A DNA stretch of 64,000 nucleotides from Nostoc sp. XA010 (GTDB lineage: Bacteria > Cyanobacteriota > Cyanobacteriia > Cyanobacteriales > Nostocaceae): contig NZ_JAIVFX010000005.1 in assembly GCF_020829625.1 (NCBI RefSeq), forward strand, positions 124,001-188,000, in the 5' to 3' direction. The position numbers and the translations under genes are program-made. A model generated the notes under the pieces. It did no database searches. It was not told the DNA's origin and saw nothing but the letters and a program-made list of their open reading frames with translations. Of this stretch, positions 9,070 through 17,520 are shown one piece after another (within the stretch, counting starts at the first letter, position 1; every line of letters begins with the position of its first letter).

Positions 9070-9267
9070 ATGCCTAAACTAAAGACTCGTAAAGCCGCAG
9101 CGAAGCGATTCCGTGCCACCGGCACCGGCAAAATCGTCCGTCGTAAAGCTGGCAAAAGCCACCTTTTAGAACATAAATCTTCTGACAAAAAGCGTAGTAT
9201 GCGCCAGAGTGCGCTTGTACATGAACGCGATGAACTTAACGTGCACTTGATGCTCCCATATTTGTAA
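9070..9267 (+). CDS. rpmI: Ribosomal protein bL35
   Basis: A 65-residue, very basic large-subunit protein with the standard opening [21 protein letters not shown] and the [13 protein letters not shown] segment. It is followed after 19 bases by rplT, the conserved L35-L20 pair. infC, which precedes this pair in many bacteria, is not upstream here. Confidence 0.97.
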   Translation: MPKLKTRKAAAKRFRATGTGKIVRRKAGKSHLLEHKSSDKKRSMRQSALVHERDELNVHLMLPYL

Positions 9268-9286
9268 GTATTTTAGGAAATAAGTT

Positions 9287-9643
9287 ATGACTCGGGTAAA
9301 ACGCGGTAATGTAGCTCGGAAGCGCCGCAATAAAATTCTCAAACTAGCAAAAGGTTTTCGCGGTTCTCACTCAACTCTGTTTAGAACTGCCAACCAACAA
9401 GTGATGAAGGCGCTACGGAGTGCCTACCGCGATCGCAAAAAGAAAAAGCGCGATTTTCGTCGCCTCTGGATCACCCGCATCAACGCTGCTTCAAGGCAAC
9501 ACGGCTTGAGCTACAGCCAGTTGATCGGTAACTTGAAAAAAGCTGATATCCAACTAAATCGCAAGATGTTGGCACAATTAGCAGTCCTCGATCCAGCTAG
9601 CTTTGGCAAAGTTGCTGAACTAGCAAATCAAGCTAAAGGATAA
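9287..9643 (+). CDS. rplT: Ribosomal protein bL20
   Basis: A 118-residue basic protein needed early in 50S assembly. It has the bL20 signature [19 protein letters not shown], a long helical N-terminal arm, and the globular C-terminal [20 protein letters not shown] region. It is co-transcribed with rpmI. The next gene begins 13 bases after its stop, so the binding-protein gene may belong to the same transcript. Confidence 0.97.
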   Translation: MTRVKRGNVARKRRNKILKLAKGFRGSHSTLFRTANQQVMKALRSAYRDRKKKKRDFRRLWITRINAASRQHGLSYSQLIGNLKKADIQLNRKMLAQLAVLDPASFGKVAELANQAKG

Positions 9644-9655
9644 AGGTGGCAACGG

Positions 9656-10471
9656 ATGTATAACGGATGTAACAGATGGGAAGTAATTAGCCGTTTACAT
9701 CTGGTATTATCCGCCACTATTTTTTGGATATCTTGCTTTTCCATAGTGGGGACAGGATTAACTGCGTCTGCTGCCGAAATGCCAGAAATTCAGCAAAGAG
9801 GCTATCTAACTGTCGCCGTCAAAGATAACTTGCGTCCCTTAGGATTTAGAGATGCTAACGGCAATTTGCAAGGCTTAGAAATTGACTTGGCGCAGCGATT
9901 GGCACTTGACTTGGTTGGTAAAGCCGAGGCTGTAAAATTGAAACCCGTAGCGAATCGCGATCGCTTGTCTGTAGTCTTAGACAAGAAAGTTGATTTTGCG
10001 ATCGCTAGGGTAACAGCAACTGAATCTCGCAGCCGCATAGTTAGTTTCAGTGTTCCCTACTATTTGGATAGCACTGTATTAGTTACAAAAGATCCCTCTG
10101 TACAGAAATTGAGTGATTTTGCAAAACAAAAAATTGCTGTACTCAATAACTCCAGCACCATTGCCCAAGTGCGGTACTATGTGCCAAACGCCAAGTTGGT
10201 AGGAGTGAATTCATATCAAGAAGCGCGAGATAAAATAGAAACTAATGCAGCCTTTGCCTTTGCCGCAGATGCTAGCGTTCTGAGTGGTTGGGTGCAACAA
10301 TATCCCCAATATCGGCTACTGCCAATTAAGCTATCAACTGAACCCTTGTCTGTAGTCATGCCCAAGGGATTGCAGTACGATAAGTTAAGACGAAATGTGA
10401 ATGAAGCGATCGCTCGTTACTTAGCATCAGGTTGGCTCCAGCAACGTGTTCAATATTGGGGCTTACCGTAA
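9656..10471 (+). CDS. Periplasmic substrate-binding protein, family 3 (amino-acid type)
   Basis: A 271-residue exported protein. A hydrophobic signal segment lies at about residues 15-38 (LVLSATIFWISCFSIVGTG). The mature part begins with the family 3 pattern (IQQRGYLTVAVKDNLRPLGFRD...LQGLEIDLAQRLA). The core motif DFAIARVTATESRSRIVSFS is the typical hinge and ligand region. Family members deliver amino acids or similar solutes to an ABC permease, but none is adjacent, so the substrate cannot be named. It follows rplT closely, which is unusual company and may only reflect read-through. Confidence 0.8.
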   Translation: MYNGCNRWEVISRLHLVLSATIFWISCFSIVGTGLTASAAEMPEIQQRGYLTVAVKDNLRPLGFRDANGNLQGLEIDLAQRLALDLVGKAEAVKLKPVANRDRLSVVLDKKVDFAIARVTATESRSRIVSFSVPYYLDSTVLVTKDPSVQKLSDFAKQKIAVLNNSSTIAQVRYYVPNAKLVGVNSYQEARDKIETNAAFAFAADASVLSGWVQQYPQYRLLPIKLSTEPLSVVMPKGLQYDKLRRNVNEAIARYLASGWLQQRVQYWGLP

Positions 10472-10485
10472 GTAAGTTAGGAGTT

Positions 10486-10522
10486 AGGAGAGACGCGATT
10501 AATCGCGTCTGTACAGGAGTTA
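10486..10522. repeat. Dispersed palindromic repeat (gacgcgattaatcgcgtc)
   Basis: The palindrome gagacgcgattaatcgcgtct is flanked by ttaggag and gtacaggag. The same unit recurs near 47360-47385, and shortened at 46322-46340. It is a typical Nostoc intergenic repeat rather than a gene-specific terminator. Confidence 0.75.
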
Positions 10523-10604
10523 AGATAATTATCCTTATCTCCATCATGCCTAATAAGCTGATAATAGATTACAGAACTAACTTTTAATATTTGTATTTGC
10601 AGCA

Positions 10605-11129
10605 ATGGATAACAGTCTAGCCGTTGTTTATCTCTCAGTTTTAGTGGTTATACTCACAATTGCAGCCGTGAGTGTTTTCCGCCAGATTTTAAAAACTCGC
10701 AAGATTGAAGGTTCCTTTGGAAAATTGCGGAAGAAGTTAGAGAAAGAAAAGGGTACGACTCAAGAATATTATGAGTTAGGCAGTATTTATTCAGACAAAA
10801 AAATGTATTCCCAAGCAATACTGCTGTTTCAAAAAGCTATCAAAGCGGCCCAAGAAGAGGGAGAAGAAAATATTGCCCCTATTTACAACGGGCTAGGTTA
10901 TATTTATTTTATCCAAGAGCAATATGACCTAGCAATTCGTCAGTATAAAGAAGCCCTAAAAGCTAAACCAGACTACGTAACAGGGTTGAATAATCTCGGT
11001 CACGCTTACGAGAAAAAAAAGTTAACTACTCAGGCGTTACAAAGTTACGAAGAAGCACTAAAATTGGCTCCAAATAACCAAATTGCTAAACGCCGTGCTG
11101 AATCTTTACGTCGTTTAGTTTCTGCGTAA
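10605..11129 (+). CDS. ycf37: Ycf37-like TPR protein (photosystem I assembly)
   Basis: A 174-residue protein with one N-terminal membrane helix (residues about 7-25) followed by a basic linker. Three tetratricopeptide repeats follow, starting near residues 54, 92 and 128, with motifs such as YNGLGYIYFIQEQYDLAIRQ and LNNLGHAYEKKKLTTQAL. Size, topology and repeat number match Ycf37 (Pyg7 in plants), which helps build or stabilise photosystem I in the thylakoid membrane. A generic TPR protein is the alternative. The gene stands alone with its own 130-bp upstream gap. Confidence 0.72.
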   Translation: MDNSLAVVYLSVLVVILTIAAVSVFRQILKTRKIEGSFGKLRKKLEKEKGTTQEYYELGSIYSDKKMYSQAILLFQKAIKAAQEEGEENIAPIYNGLGYIYFIQEQYDLAIRQYKEALKAKPDYVTGLNNLGHAYEKKKLTTQALQSYEEALKLAPNNQIAKRRAESLRRLVSA

Positions 11130-11268
11130 ATTAGGCATTGGGCATTGTTTATTTCTCCCTACTGCCCAACTATTAACAAATTAATTTGGCTTTAGCCTCT
11201 TAATTTATCGGTTTTCATGCTTAGGCTTGGAAATAGATAACTATAAGTCTTTTTTAAAAATGTAAAAG

Positions 11269-13275
11269 ATGATTAAGCGGCTAAAGCGTTTTTTGTGGCT
11301 ATTTATTGCCATCATTGTCGCCATTTCTATATCACTCGGATTAATGGGGAGATTGACGGCTCAACAGCCTTCAATTTCCCATCCTCTCACTTCGCTAACA
11401 GAGGCAGAAATTAGTACAGCCGTTTCGATCATCAAAAGAGAAAAAACTTTGAGCGAAATGGTAGCTTTTCCACTTATTGCTTTACAAGAACCAGATAAAG
11501 AAGAAGTTCTCAAATTTACACCTGGTAAAGCTTTTGGGCGAAAAGCTTTTTTGATTATCTATGAGCGATCGCTAAATAAAACCTATGAGGGTATTGTTAA
11601 CCTAACAGGCAAAACCTTAAGTTCGTGGAAAGAAATATCCTCTGTTCAACCTGCGATCGTCGCTTCAGAATATGAACTAGCAACTCAAGCTTTTAAATCC
11701 GATCCCCGATGGCAAACAGCGATGCGAAAGCGGGGAATTACAGATTTAAATCAAGTCAAAATCAGTTGTTGGGCCCCAGGAATCTTAAGTAAACAGGAAG
11801 AAGCAGCAGGAAACCGTCTTTGTCGGGGTTTATTTTACTATAAGGGCGAACACCTACGGCGTGCTGGAAGGGAACGCTGGAATTATTACGGCAGTCCAAT
11901 TGAAGGAATATTGGGAACCGTTAATTTGAACACAGGTAAAATTTCCAGTTTCGTGGATAGAGGGATAGTTCCTTTTTCCAAGAAAAACTGGAATTATGAT
12001 ATAAAGTCCTTAGGGAAATTACTTTCACCACTTAAAGCATTAAAGATTCTCCAACCAAATGGTGCAAGTTTCCAGATTAAAGGCAATGAAATTAGCTGGC
12101 AAGGTTGGAAGTTTTGCTATGTAATGCATCCCCGCAGTGGATTGGTGCTATACCAAGTGACACACACCGACGGGGAAAATGTCCGACCAGTTTTATACCG
12201 CGCTAGCTTATCAGAGACGGTAGTGCCTTACGGAGATCCAGATCCCACTTGGTCATTCAGAAATGCCTTTGATGTTGGGGAATACAATTTTGGTTCCCTA
12301 GCAACCACGATGGAGTTAGGTAAGGAAATTTCTGAAAACGGTCTTTTGCTGGATGCTGTGTTTGCTAATGGTGACGGAGAACCTTATGTCATGCCAGGGG
12401 TTATCGGCATATATGAGCGAAATAACGGTATGCTCTGGAAGCACTATGAGTATGGCACTCAGCGTAATGATGTGCGTCGCAGTCGAGAATTAGTCATGAC
12501 GATGACTGCGGCCATTGACAACTATGATTACAGCATCAATTGGATCTTTCACCAGGATGGGACTTTGGAAGTCCAAAATGAATTAACGGGTATCGTACTG
12601 GCGCAGGGAACGGCTGCCCAAAAGCAATCTAAGGATGATTCCTATGGTCGGCTAATTGCTAAGAATATCTTCGGAGTAAATCACCAGCACTTTTTCAACT
12701 ATCGCCTAGATTTCGATGTCGATGGTCAGGCTAATTCTGTGATGGAAATGAATGTGAAAGCTTCGTCAATGGATGAGAAAAATCCTTTAGGAAATGCGAT
12801 CGCAATTACAGAAACCCCACTCACAAATGAAACGGTTGCTGTCCGCGATTTGGATATGAAAAGTAGTCGAGAATGGATGATTGTTAGTGCAGATAAGAGA
12901 AATACGCTAGGGGCTGCACCTGGATATATGCTGATGCCTGGTGGAAATTCCATATTTTTCCCTGTGGAAGGCTCAAACATCCGTCAAAAGGCAGAATTTG
13001 CGACTCACCACGTCTGGGTAACAAAATATAAACCTGCTGAACTCTATGCTGGCGGCGATTATCCAAACCAGACTCAACCAGGACAGGGTTTACCTAAATA
13101 TATTGCAGACGATGAATCCTTGATGGGTGAAGATATAGTGCTGTGGTACACAATGGGCGTAACTCATGTTCCGCGATCGGAAGATTGGCCTGTGATGCCT
13201 GTTCACCAAGTTGGCTTTAAGCTAGTACCTAGAGGATTCTTTAGCCGTAATCCAGCAATTAATTTACCAGAGTAA
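11269..13275 (+). CDS. Copper-containing primary amine oxidase
   Basis: A 668-residue enzyme that oxidises primary amines to aldehydes with release of ammonia and hydrogen peroxide. The cofactor site NYDY lies at residues 418-421; Tyr419 should become topaquinone. Downstream, HQHFFNYRLDFDVDG carries two of the copper-binding His, and the C-terminal YTMGVTHVPRSEDWPVMP is the other family signature. The N terminus has a membrane or signal segment (residues about 8-30), so the enzyme is probably periplasmic or membrane-anchored. Length is normal and no key residue is missing. It has no obvious partner genes; a role in using amines as a nitrogen source is an inference. Confidence 0.92.
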   Translation: MIKRLKRFLWLFIAIIVAISISLGLMGRLTAQQPSISHPLTSLTEAEISTAVSIIKREKTLSEMVAFPLIALQEPDKEEVLKFTPGKAFGRKAFLIIYERSLNKTYEGIVNLTGKTLSSWKEISSVQPAIVASEYELATQAFKSDPRWQTAMRKRGITDLNQVKISCWAPGILSKQEEAAGNRLCRGLFYYKGEHLRRAGRERWNYYGSPIEGILGTVNLNTGKISSFVDRGIVPFSKKNWNYDIKSLGKLLSPLKALKILQPNGASFQIKGNEISWQGWKFCYVMHPRSGLVLYQVTHTDGENVRPVLYRASLSETVVPYGDPDPTWSFRNAFDVGEYNFGSLATTMELGKEISENGLLLDAVFANGDGEPYVMPGVIGIYERNNGMLWKHYEYGTQRNDVRRSRELVMTMTAAIDNYDYSINWIFHQDGTLEVQNELTGIVLAQGTAAQKQSKDDSYGRLIAKNIFGVNHQHFFNYRLDFDVDGQANSVMEMNVKASSMDEKNPLGNAIAITETPLTNETVAVRDLDMKSSREWMIVSADKRNTLGAAPGYMLMPGGNSIFFPVEGSNIRQKAEFATHHVWVTKYKPAELYAGGDYPNQTQPGQGLPKYIADDESLMGEDIVLWYTMGVTHVPRSEDWPVMPVHQVGFKLVPRGFFSRNPAINLPE

Positions 13276-13395
13276 AATATTCGTTTTCTAAAGTTTCCTT
13301 AGTTTAGTCTTTTCGTAATCTGTAAACCTGTAACTTGAATGCTGATAAGCTTATCGTAGGTCAAATACTAGAAGTTTTCATTCATAGGATAGCTC

Positions 13396-13965
13396 ATGGA
13401 TTTTCCAGAAATTAATATTCCCGGTGAAGGCACACTGCACGCTCGTTTAGTTACTTCCTTGGGTGAAATTATAGTTCTTTTGGAGGAAGACAAAACCCCC
13501 AACACCGTCAAAAATTTTGTAGGTTTAGCAACCGGGACAATCGACTGGAAAGACCCTAAGACAGGTCAATCTCAAAAAGGGACTCCTGCCTACGATGGAG
13601 TTCGCTTTCACCGAGTCATCCCTGATTTCATGATTCAGTGTGGCGATCCCCTGGCTCGTTATCCAGATATGGCCAACCGATGGGGTACTGGTGGCCCGGG
13701 ATATCAATTTGAAGATGAATTTCATCCTGAATTGAAACACTCTAGTGCCGGTATTCTCTCAATGGCAAATGCAGGACGCGGTACTAATGGTTCGCAATGG
13801 TTCATTACAGAAGGGCCAACGCCTCATCTTGACCGCAAACACAGTGTTTTTGGTAAAGTTGTCGAAGGTATGGATATAGTCAACCGTATCGCCAATGTGC
13901 CTACAACTAGAGATCGTCCGAATCAAGACGTAGTGTTAGAAAAAGTAGAAATTTTTCGGCAGTAA
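13396..13965 (+). CDS. Peptidyl-prolyl cis-trans isomerase, cyclophilin type
   Basis: A 189-residue cytoplasmic cyclophilin with no signal peptide. The core motifs are complete: [48 protein letters not shown] and [16 protein letters not shown]. The catalytic Arg lies in FHRVI. It speeds up prolyl isomerisation during protein folding. It is monocistronic, followed by a 470-bp gap before chlB. Confidence 0.94.
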   Translation: MDFPEINIPGEGTLHARLVTSLGEIIVLLEEDKTPNTVKNFVGLATGTIDWKDPKTGQSQKGTPAYDGVRFHRVIPDFMIQCGDPLARYPDMANRWGTGGPGYQFEDEFHPELKHSSAGILSMANAGRGTNGSQWFITEGPTPHLDRKHSVFGKVVEGMDIVNRIANVPTTRDRPNQDVVLEKVEIFRQ

Positions 13966-14085
13966 TTAATACCTCTCTAGGTTAATTTCTATTCCCTTGA
14001 ATGAAGAAATAGCACTAGTGTTATTCCCGCATTTTTTCCTTGTTTAAGGAGGGTTAGTGGGAATATTAATACAACCTGATTCTTT

Positions 14086-14112
14086 ACAAACATCCTTTTA
14101 AAGGATGTTTGT
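14086..14112. other. Perfect 13-bp hairpin palindrome
   Basis: Arms acaaacatccttt and aaaggatgtttgt are exact inverted copies with one base between. The sequence lies 120 bp after the cyclophilin stop and 330 bp before chlB. There is no T-tract directly after it, so an intrinsic terminator is uncertain; a dispersed repeat or a protein-binding palindrome is as likely. The rest of 13966-14440 shows no gene. Confidence 0.5.
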
Positions 14113-14440
14113 AATTTTGGAGAAGTTGTACATAAATTTTCTAAATTTATTGGTGATAGTTAACACACCGCCCAAAATTGAAAACAAATTTGCCGAAAAA
14201 TTAAGATTTATTTTAAAAAAGCAACAGTAATATTGTTAAATTCAGAAGCTGGATTCTAATCAGGAACAAGGTTTGAGCGATGCCTACGCCTACACAGCGC
14301 AGCTAAAATCCTTACAAGTCTTCACTTCATCAGGGATACAACTTTTGAGACAATCAGAAACGATTTAATAATAATCAAGCACTTATAGTCCACTCTTATC
14401 GGACTCCGTGTTATTTCTATTGAAAAGGGAGAACACAAAC

Positions 14441-15967
14441 ATGAAATTGGCTTACTGGATGTATGCAGGCCCAGCCCACATCGGCACTCTGCGAATCGCT
14501 AGCTCTTTTAAAAATGTCCATGCGATCATGCACGCCCCCATTGGCGACGACTACTTTAACGTCATGCGCTCCATGCTATCGCGGGAGAGGGATTTCACTC
14601 CGGTAACAACCAGTGTCGTCGATCGCAACGTTTTGGCACGCGGTTCTCAAGAGAAGGTGGTAGATAACATCATCCGCAAGGATGCGGAGGAACACCCAGA
14701 TTTGATTGTGTTAACTCCCACCTGCACCTCCAGCATTTTGCAAGAAGACCTGCACAACTTTGTCGAACGGGCGCAGTTGGAAGCCAAAGGAGATGTAATG
14801 CTAGCGGATGTGAACCACTACCGCTACAACGAACTGCAAGCCGCCGATCGCACTTTGGATCAAATCGTCCAATACTACATTGAAAAAGCCCGGAAGCGGG
14901 GCGAATTGGCAGAGGGCAAAACTGCGAAACCCTCGGTGAACATTATCGGTACTACTACCCTTGGTTTCCACAACAATCACGACTGCACCGAACTGAAACG
15001 GCTGATGGCTGACTTAGGAATTGAGGTAAATACCTTAATTCCCGAAGGTGCTTCGGTGAAAGACTTGAAGAAGATGTCCCAAGCCTGGTTTAACCTGGTG
15101 CCTTACCGTGAACTTGGTTTGACCACAGCTCGTTACCTGGAAGAACAATTTGGCACACCTTATATAGACATTACTCCAATGGGTGTAGTGGAAACTGCCC
15201 GTTGTATTCGCAAGATTCAGCAGGTTATTAACGCTCAAGGTGCAGAAGTTGACTACGAAAACTTCATCAATGAGCAAACCCTGCATGTATCTCAGGCTGC
15301 TTGGTTCTCCCGTTCAATTGACTGTCAAAACTTGACTGGCAAAAAAGCTGTCGTCTTTGGTGATAATACTCACGCCGCCGCCATTACCAAGATTCTGGCG
15401 CGAGAAATGGGGATTCATGTTGTTTGGGCTGGAACCTACTGCAAATATGATGCAGATTGGTTCCGCGAACAGGTTAGCGAGTATTGCGATGAAGTGCTAA
15501 TTTCCGAAGATCATGGTGAAATTGGGGATGCGATCGCTCGTGTCGAACCCTCTGCGATTTTCGGCACCCAAATGGAACGCCACGTTGGTAAACGCTTGGA
15601 TATTCCCTGCGGTGTAATTGCAGCACCAATCCACGTCCAAAACTTTCCCATTGGTTACAAACCATTTATGGGTTACGAAGGCACAAATCAGATTACAGAT
15701 TTGATCTACAATTCCTTCACTTTAGGAATGGAAGATCACTTATTAGAAATCTTCGGTGGTCATGATACTAAAGAAGTTATTACTAGGGGAATTTCTGCTG
15801 ATTCTGATTTGAATTGGACAAAAGATGGTCAAGCAGAATTGAATAAGATTCCTGGATTTGTTCGCGGTAAAGTGAAGCGAAATACTGAAAAATTTGCCCG
15901 CGATCGCGGTTTCAAAGAAATCAATGCTGAGGTGTTGTACGCCGCGAAGGAAGCTGTCGGGGCTTAG
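14441..15967 (+). CDS. chlB: Light-independent protochlorophyllide reductase subunit B
   Basis: A 508-residue subunit of the dark-operative reductase, which with ChlN and ChlL reduces protochlorophyllide during chlorophyll synthesis. The ATG at 14441 gives the standard start [20 protein letters not shown] and has AAAAGGGAGAA about 10 bases upstream; an upstream GTG in frame is ignored. [13 protein letters not shown] carries a conserved Cys for the 4Fe-4S cluster. The C-terminal [19 protein letters not shown] region is the usual small ChlB end domain. chlL and chlN are not adjacent. A diverged second copy of its last 22 codons lies 1 kb downstream. Confidence 0.97.
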   Translation: MKLAYWMYAGPAHIGTLRIASSFKNVHAIMHAPIGDDYFNVMRSMLSRERDFTPVTTSVVDRNVLARGSQEKVVDNIIRKDAEEHPDLIVLTPTCTSSILQEDLHNFVERAQLEAKGDVMLADVNHYRYNELQAADRTLDQIVQYYIEKARKRGELAEGKTAKPSVNIIGTTTLGFHNNHDCTELKRLMADLGIEVNTLIPEGASVKDLKKMSQAWFNLVPYRELGLTTARYLEEQFGTPYIDITPMGVVETARCIRKIQQVINAQGAEVDYENFINEQTLHVSQAAWFSRSIDCQNLTGKKAVVFGDNTHAAAITKILAREMGIHVVWAGTYCKYDADWFREQVSEYCDEVLISEDHGEIGDAIARVEPSAIFGTQMERHVGKRLDIPCGVIAAPIHVQNFPIGYKPFMGYEGTNQITDLIYNSFTLGMEDHLLEIFGGHDTKEVITRGISADSDLNWTKDGQAELNKIPGFVRGKVKRNTEKFARDRGFKEINAEVLYAAKEAVGA

Positions 15968-15992
15968 ATTAGCGGTTAATCGAGAAGATTGA

Positions 15993-16031
15993 GGGGTGAG
16001 GAGTTATACATACTCTTTACCCCTTTTTTTT
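15993..16031 (+). terminator. Intrinsic terminator of chlB
   Basis: A 12-bp stem (15993-16004 with 16012-16023, two G-T pairs, 7-base loop) is followed directly by eight T residues. It begins 25 bases after the chlB stop. Confidence 0.9.
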
Positions 16032-16126
16032 GCTTTAGTAATAAAAATTAAATTGATGATATATCATAGATTTAATATTAATTTTTATATTTCTATCAAC
16101 AACTATTTAAAATAACTAAATTAAAT

Positions 16127-16513
16127 ATGAACGATGGCAAAGCGGCATTGTTTGCGGCATTATGTCAGGCTGGTATTAATCACAGTCCGGAAAAGATTGT
16201 GCAGATTGCCAAGCTAGCCGATGACAAAATCGTATTTTTAGAGCAAGGAAAAGCTGGTATAAGAGGAAGTGGACTAGCACACATCTTAAATAAACATTAA
16301 GAGGACTTTGCCAAACGTGGAATATCCGAGAATGAAATCTCGGATGCTGTTATGGCTGCTGTGACAAAAGGAATCTTTCGTGGTTATCAAGGAACCATAG
16401 AACCTCGCCGGGAAATCTATGAATTAATTTTTAATGGAGAAACACATTATATAGCACTGACTGTGGGCGATAATGGTTATATAGTCGGAGCTAATCTCGC
16501 CTCATTACCATAA
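16127..16513 (+). pseudogene. Polymorphic-toxin nuclease-like domain with an internal stop
   Basis: One frame of 128 codons is split by TAA at 16298-16300. The first part has EKIVQIAKLADDKIVFLEQG and GSGLAHILNKH. After the stop come EDFAKRGISENEISDAVM and ALTVGDNGYIVGAN. This layout (a GLxHI...RH-like motif, then a Val-rich strand ending in GANP-like residues) is remembered from C-terminal toxin domains of large secreted polymorphic toxins, possibly RNases. Here only the tip is present: there is no delivery domain or signal. The TAA replaces the residue after the central His, so the product is dead unless read through. The immunity-like gene starts 16 bases later. Confidence 0.65.
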
Positions 16514-16529
16514 TTTCACCTGAATAGCT

Positions 16530-17000
16530 ATGGCAGTAAAGATAAAACTAATGGCTGATTATGGGTGTGACCCCCTATGGTGGGCAGATGCTGAGAAAGT
16601 TGGTAATATTGATCCAGCAAGATTGCCCCTCAGTCAAGAAACCATTAGCCATCTGAGAAAATGGGCATCTACTTACAATGAAATATTAAATTGGCAAGAT
16701 CCTGCTAACTCACCAGATTTGAGTGCAGAGGCTGAAGCGGCTTTTGAAGATGAAGGAATTAGTCTGTGGAAGCAACTGCAAACGGAACTTGCGCCTAATT
16801 ATCAAGTTGTTTATTTCAGTGAGCCATTAGGCAAGGTTTTAACTCATCCTAGTGAATTAGAAGTTTTACGTCCTATTCAGCAACAAGCTAGTACAGCACC
16901 AAGAAGATTAATTGCGAGCGCGGCTTTAAGGAAATCAAGCCTGAGGTATTATACGCCGCGAAGGAAGCTGTCGGAGCGTAGTTTTTCAGCCAATAAATAA
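16530..17000 (+). CDS. Immunity-type protein with a foreign C terminus
   Basis: A 156-residue acidic cytoplasmic protein. The first 125 residues (MADYGCDPLWWADAEKVGNI, then SQETISHLRKWASTYNEIL and YFSEPLGKVLTHPSELEVLR) resemble small cyanobacterial proteins often found behind toxin-tip genes. It is thus the likely antidote of the domain encoded 16 bases upstream. From about residue 129 the reading frame runs out of frame through a fragment of chlB (16916-16981), giving a basic, Ser/Arg-rich tail. The natural C terminus has therefore been replaced. No domain name is assigned. Confidence 0.6.
   Translation: MAVKIKLMADYGCDPLWWADAEKVGNIDPARLPLSQETISHLRKWASTYNEILNWQDPANSPDLSAEAEAAFEDEGISLWKQLQTELAPNYQVVYFSEPLGKVLTHPSELEVLRPIQQQASTAPRRLIASAALRKSSLRYYTPRRKLSERSFSANK
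16916..16981 (+). pseudogene. Second, diverged copy of the chlB 3' end
   Basis: In the chlB frame these bases read [21 protein letters not shown] followed by TAG. The true chlB end at 15902-15967 reads [21 protein letters not shown] and TAG. Most base differences are silent, so this was a functional chlB end under selection, not a recent local copy. It is followed by its own terminator. It lies in a different frame from the immunity-like gene that runs through it. Confidence 0.88.
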
Positions 17001-17009
17001 AATTTATTG

Positions 17010-17042
17010 GGGAGTTAAGAGCAATCTTGACTCCCTGTTTTT
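17010..17042 (+). terminator. Terminator behind the chlB remnant
   Basis: Stem gggagttaag (17010-17019) pairs with cttgactccc (17026-17035, one G-T pair), then TGTTTTT. It probably served the chlB copy whose tail lies just upstream and now ends the immunity-like gene. Confidence 0.8.
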
Positions 17043-17508
17043 ATGATTTTATATTTTTGGCTGCTAAATTAAAAATAATAAATTTGTTAAAAATTAAAAT
17101 TTCTGATGGGACGTGAGAAACCATATGTCTCATATATTAACGCGGCTGAATTTGGGCAATCGTACCCAAGCCTCAATGCCAATTCTTTCCTCTCCTGGTT
17201 AAAAACGGAATTATGACGGAAGAGGTAGGACTAGAAAGATGTTACCCTATAGCGATCGCTGCTACAACCCCTCAAGCGATCGCATTCCTTAATGCAGAAA
17301 TTTACTGATAAATAAAAATTAATAGCGAACAAATATCACAATACAAAATTATTACTTCGGGGATCTAATAGGCAGAATAACCTACTAAAGCCTTAACCGA
17401 TGTGTCTCCCGTAACGAAGTAAAAAAAGCATCATTAAACCCTCGCAATCTCTCTTATAGAAAAAAAGCAGATGCATGTTAGTGTTTTAATCTCATTGACT
17501 TTCCCTTC
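17043..17508. other. Gap before the plasmid-type rep gene, with an inverted repeat
   Basis: No firm gene is seen; a 36-codon ATG frame at 17106-17216 has no recognisable family. The 10-mer gcagatgcat (17467-17476) is repeated inverted as atgcatctgc (17521-17530), bracketing the start region of the replication gene by 44 bases. Such a pair could bind an autoregulator. No iteron-like direct repeats are apparent. Confidence 0.4.
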
Positions 17509-17520
17509 GTGCCTTTTCCT

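Noticed and set aside
10486..10522. Terminator for the amino-acid binding protein gene
   Set aside because: The palindrome recurs at unrelated sites and lacks a T-tract, so it is better called a dispersed repeat.
14408..14440. Upstream GTG start for chlB
   Set aside because: The ATG at 14441 gives the invariant ChlB start and has a ribosome binding site.
17106..17216. 36-codon ATG frame before the rep gene
   Set aside because: Plausible composition but no recognisable family, no ribosome binding site and no conservation that I can judge.
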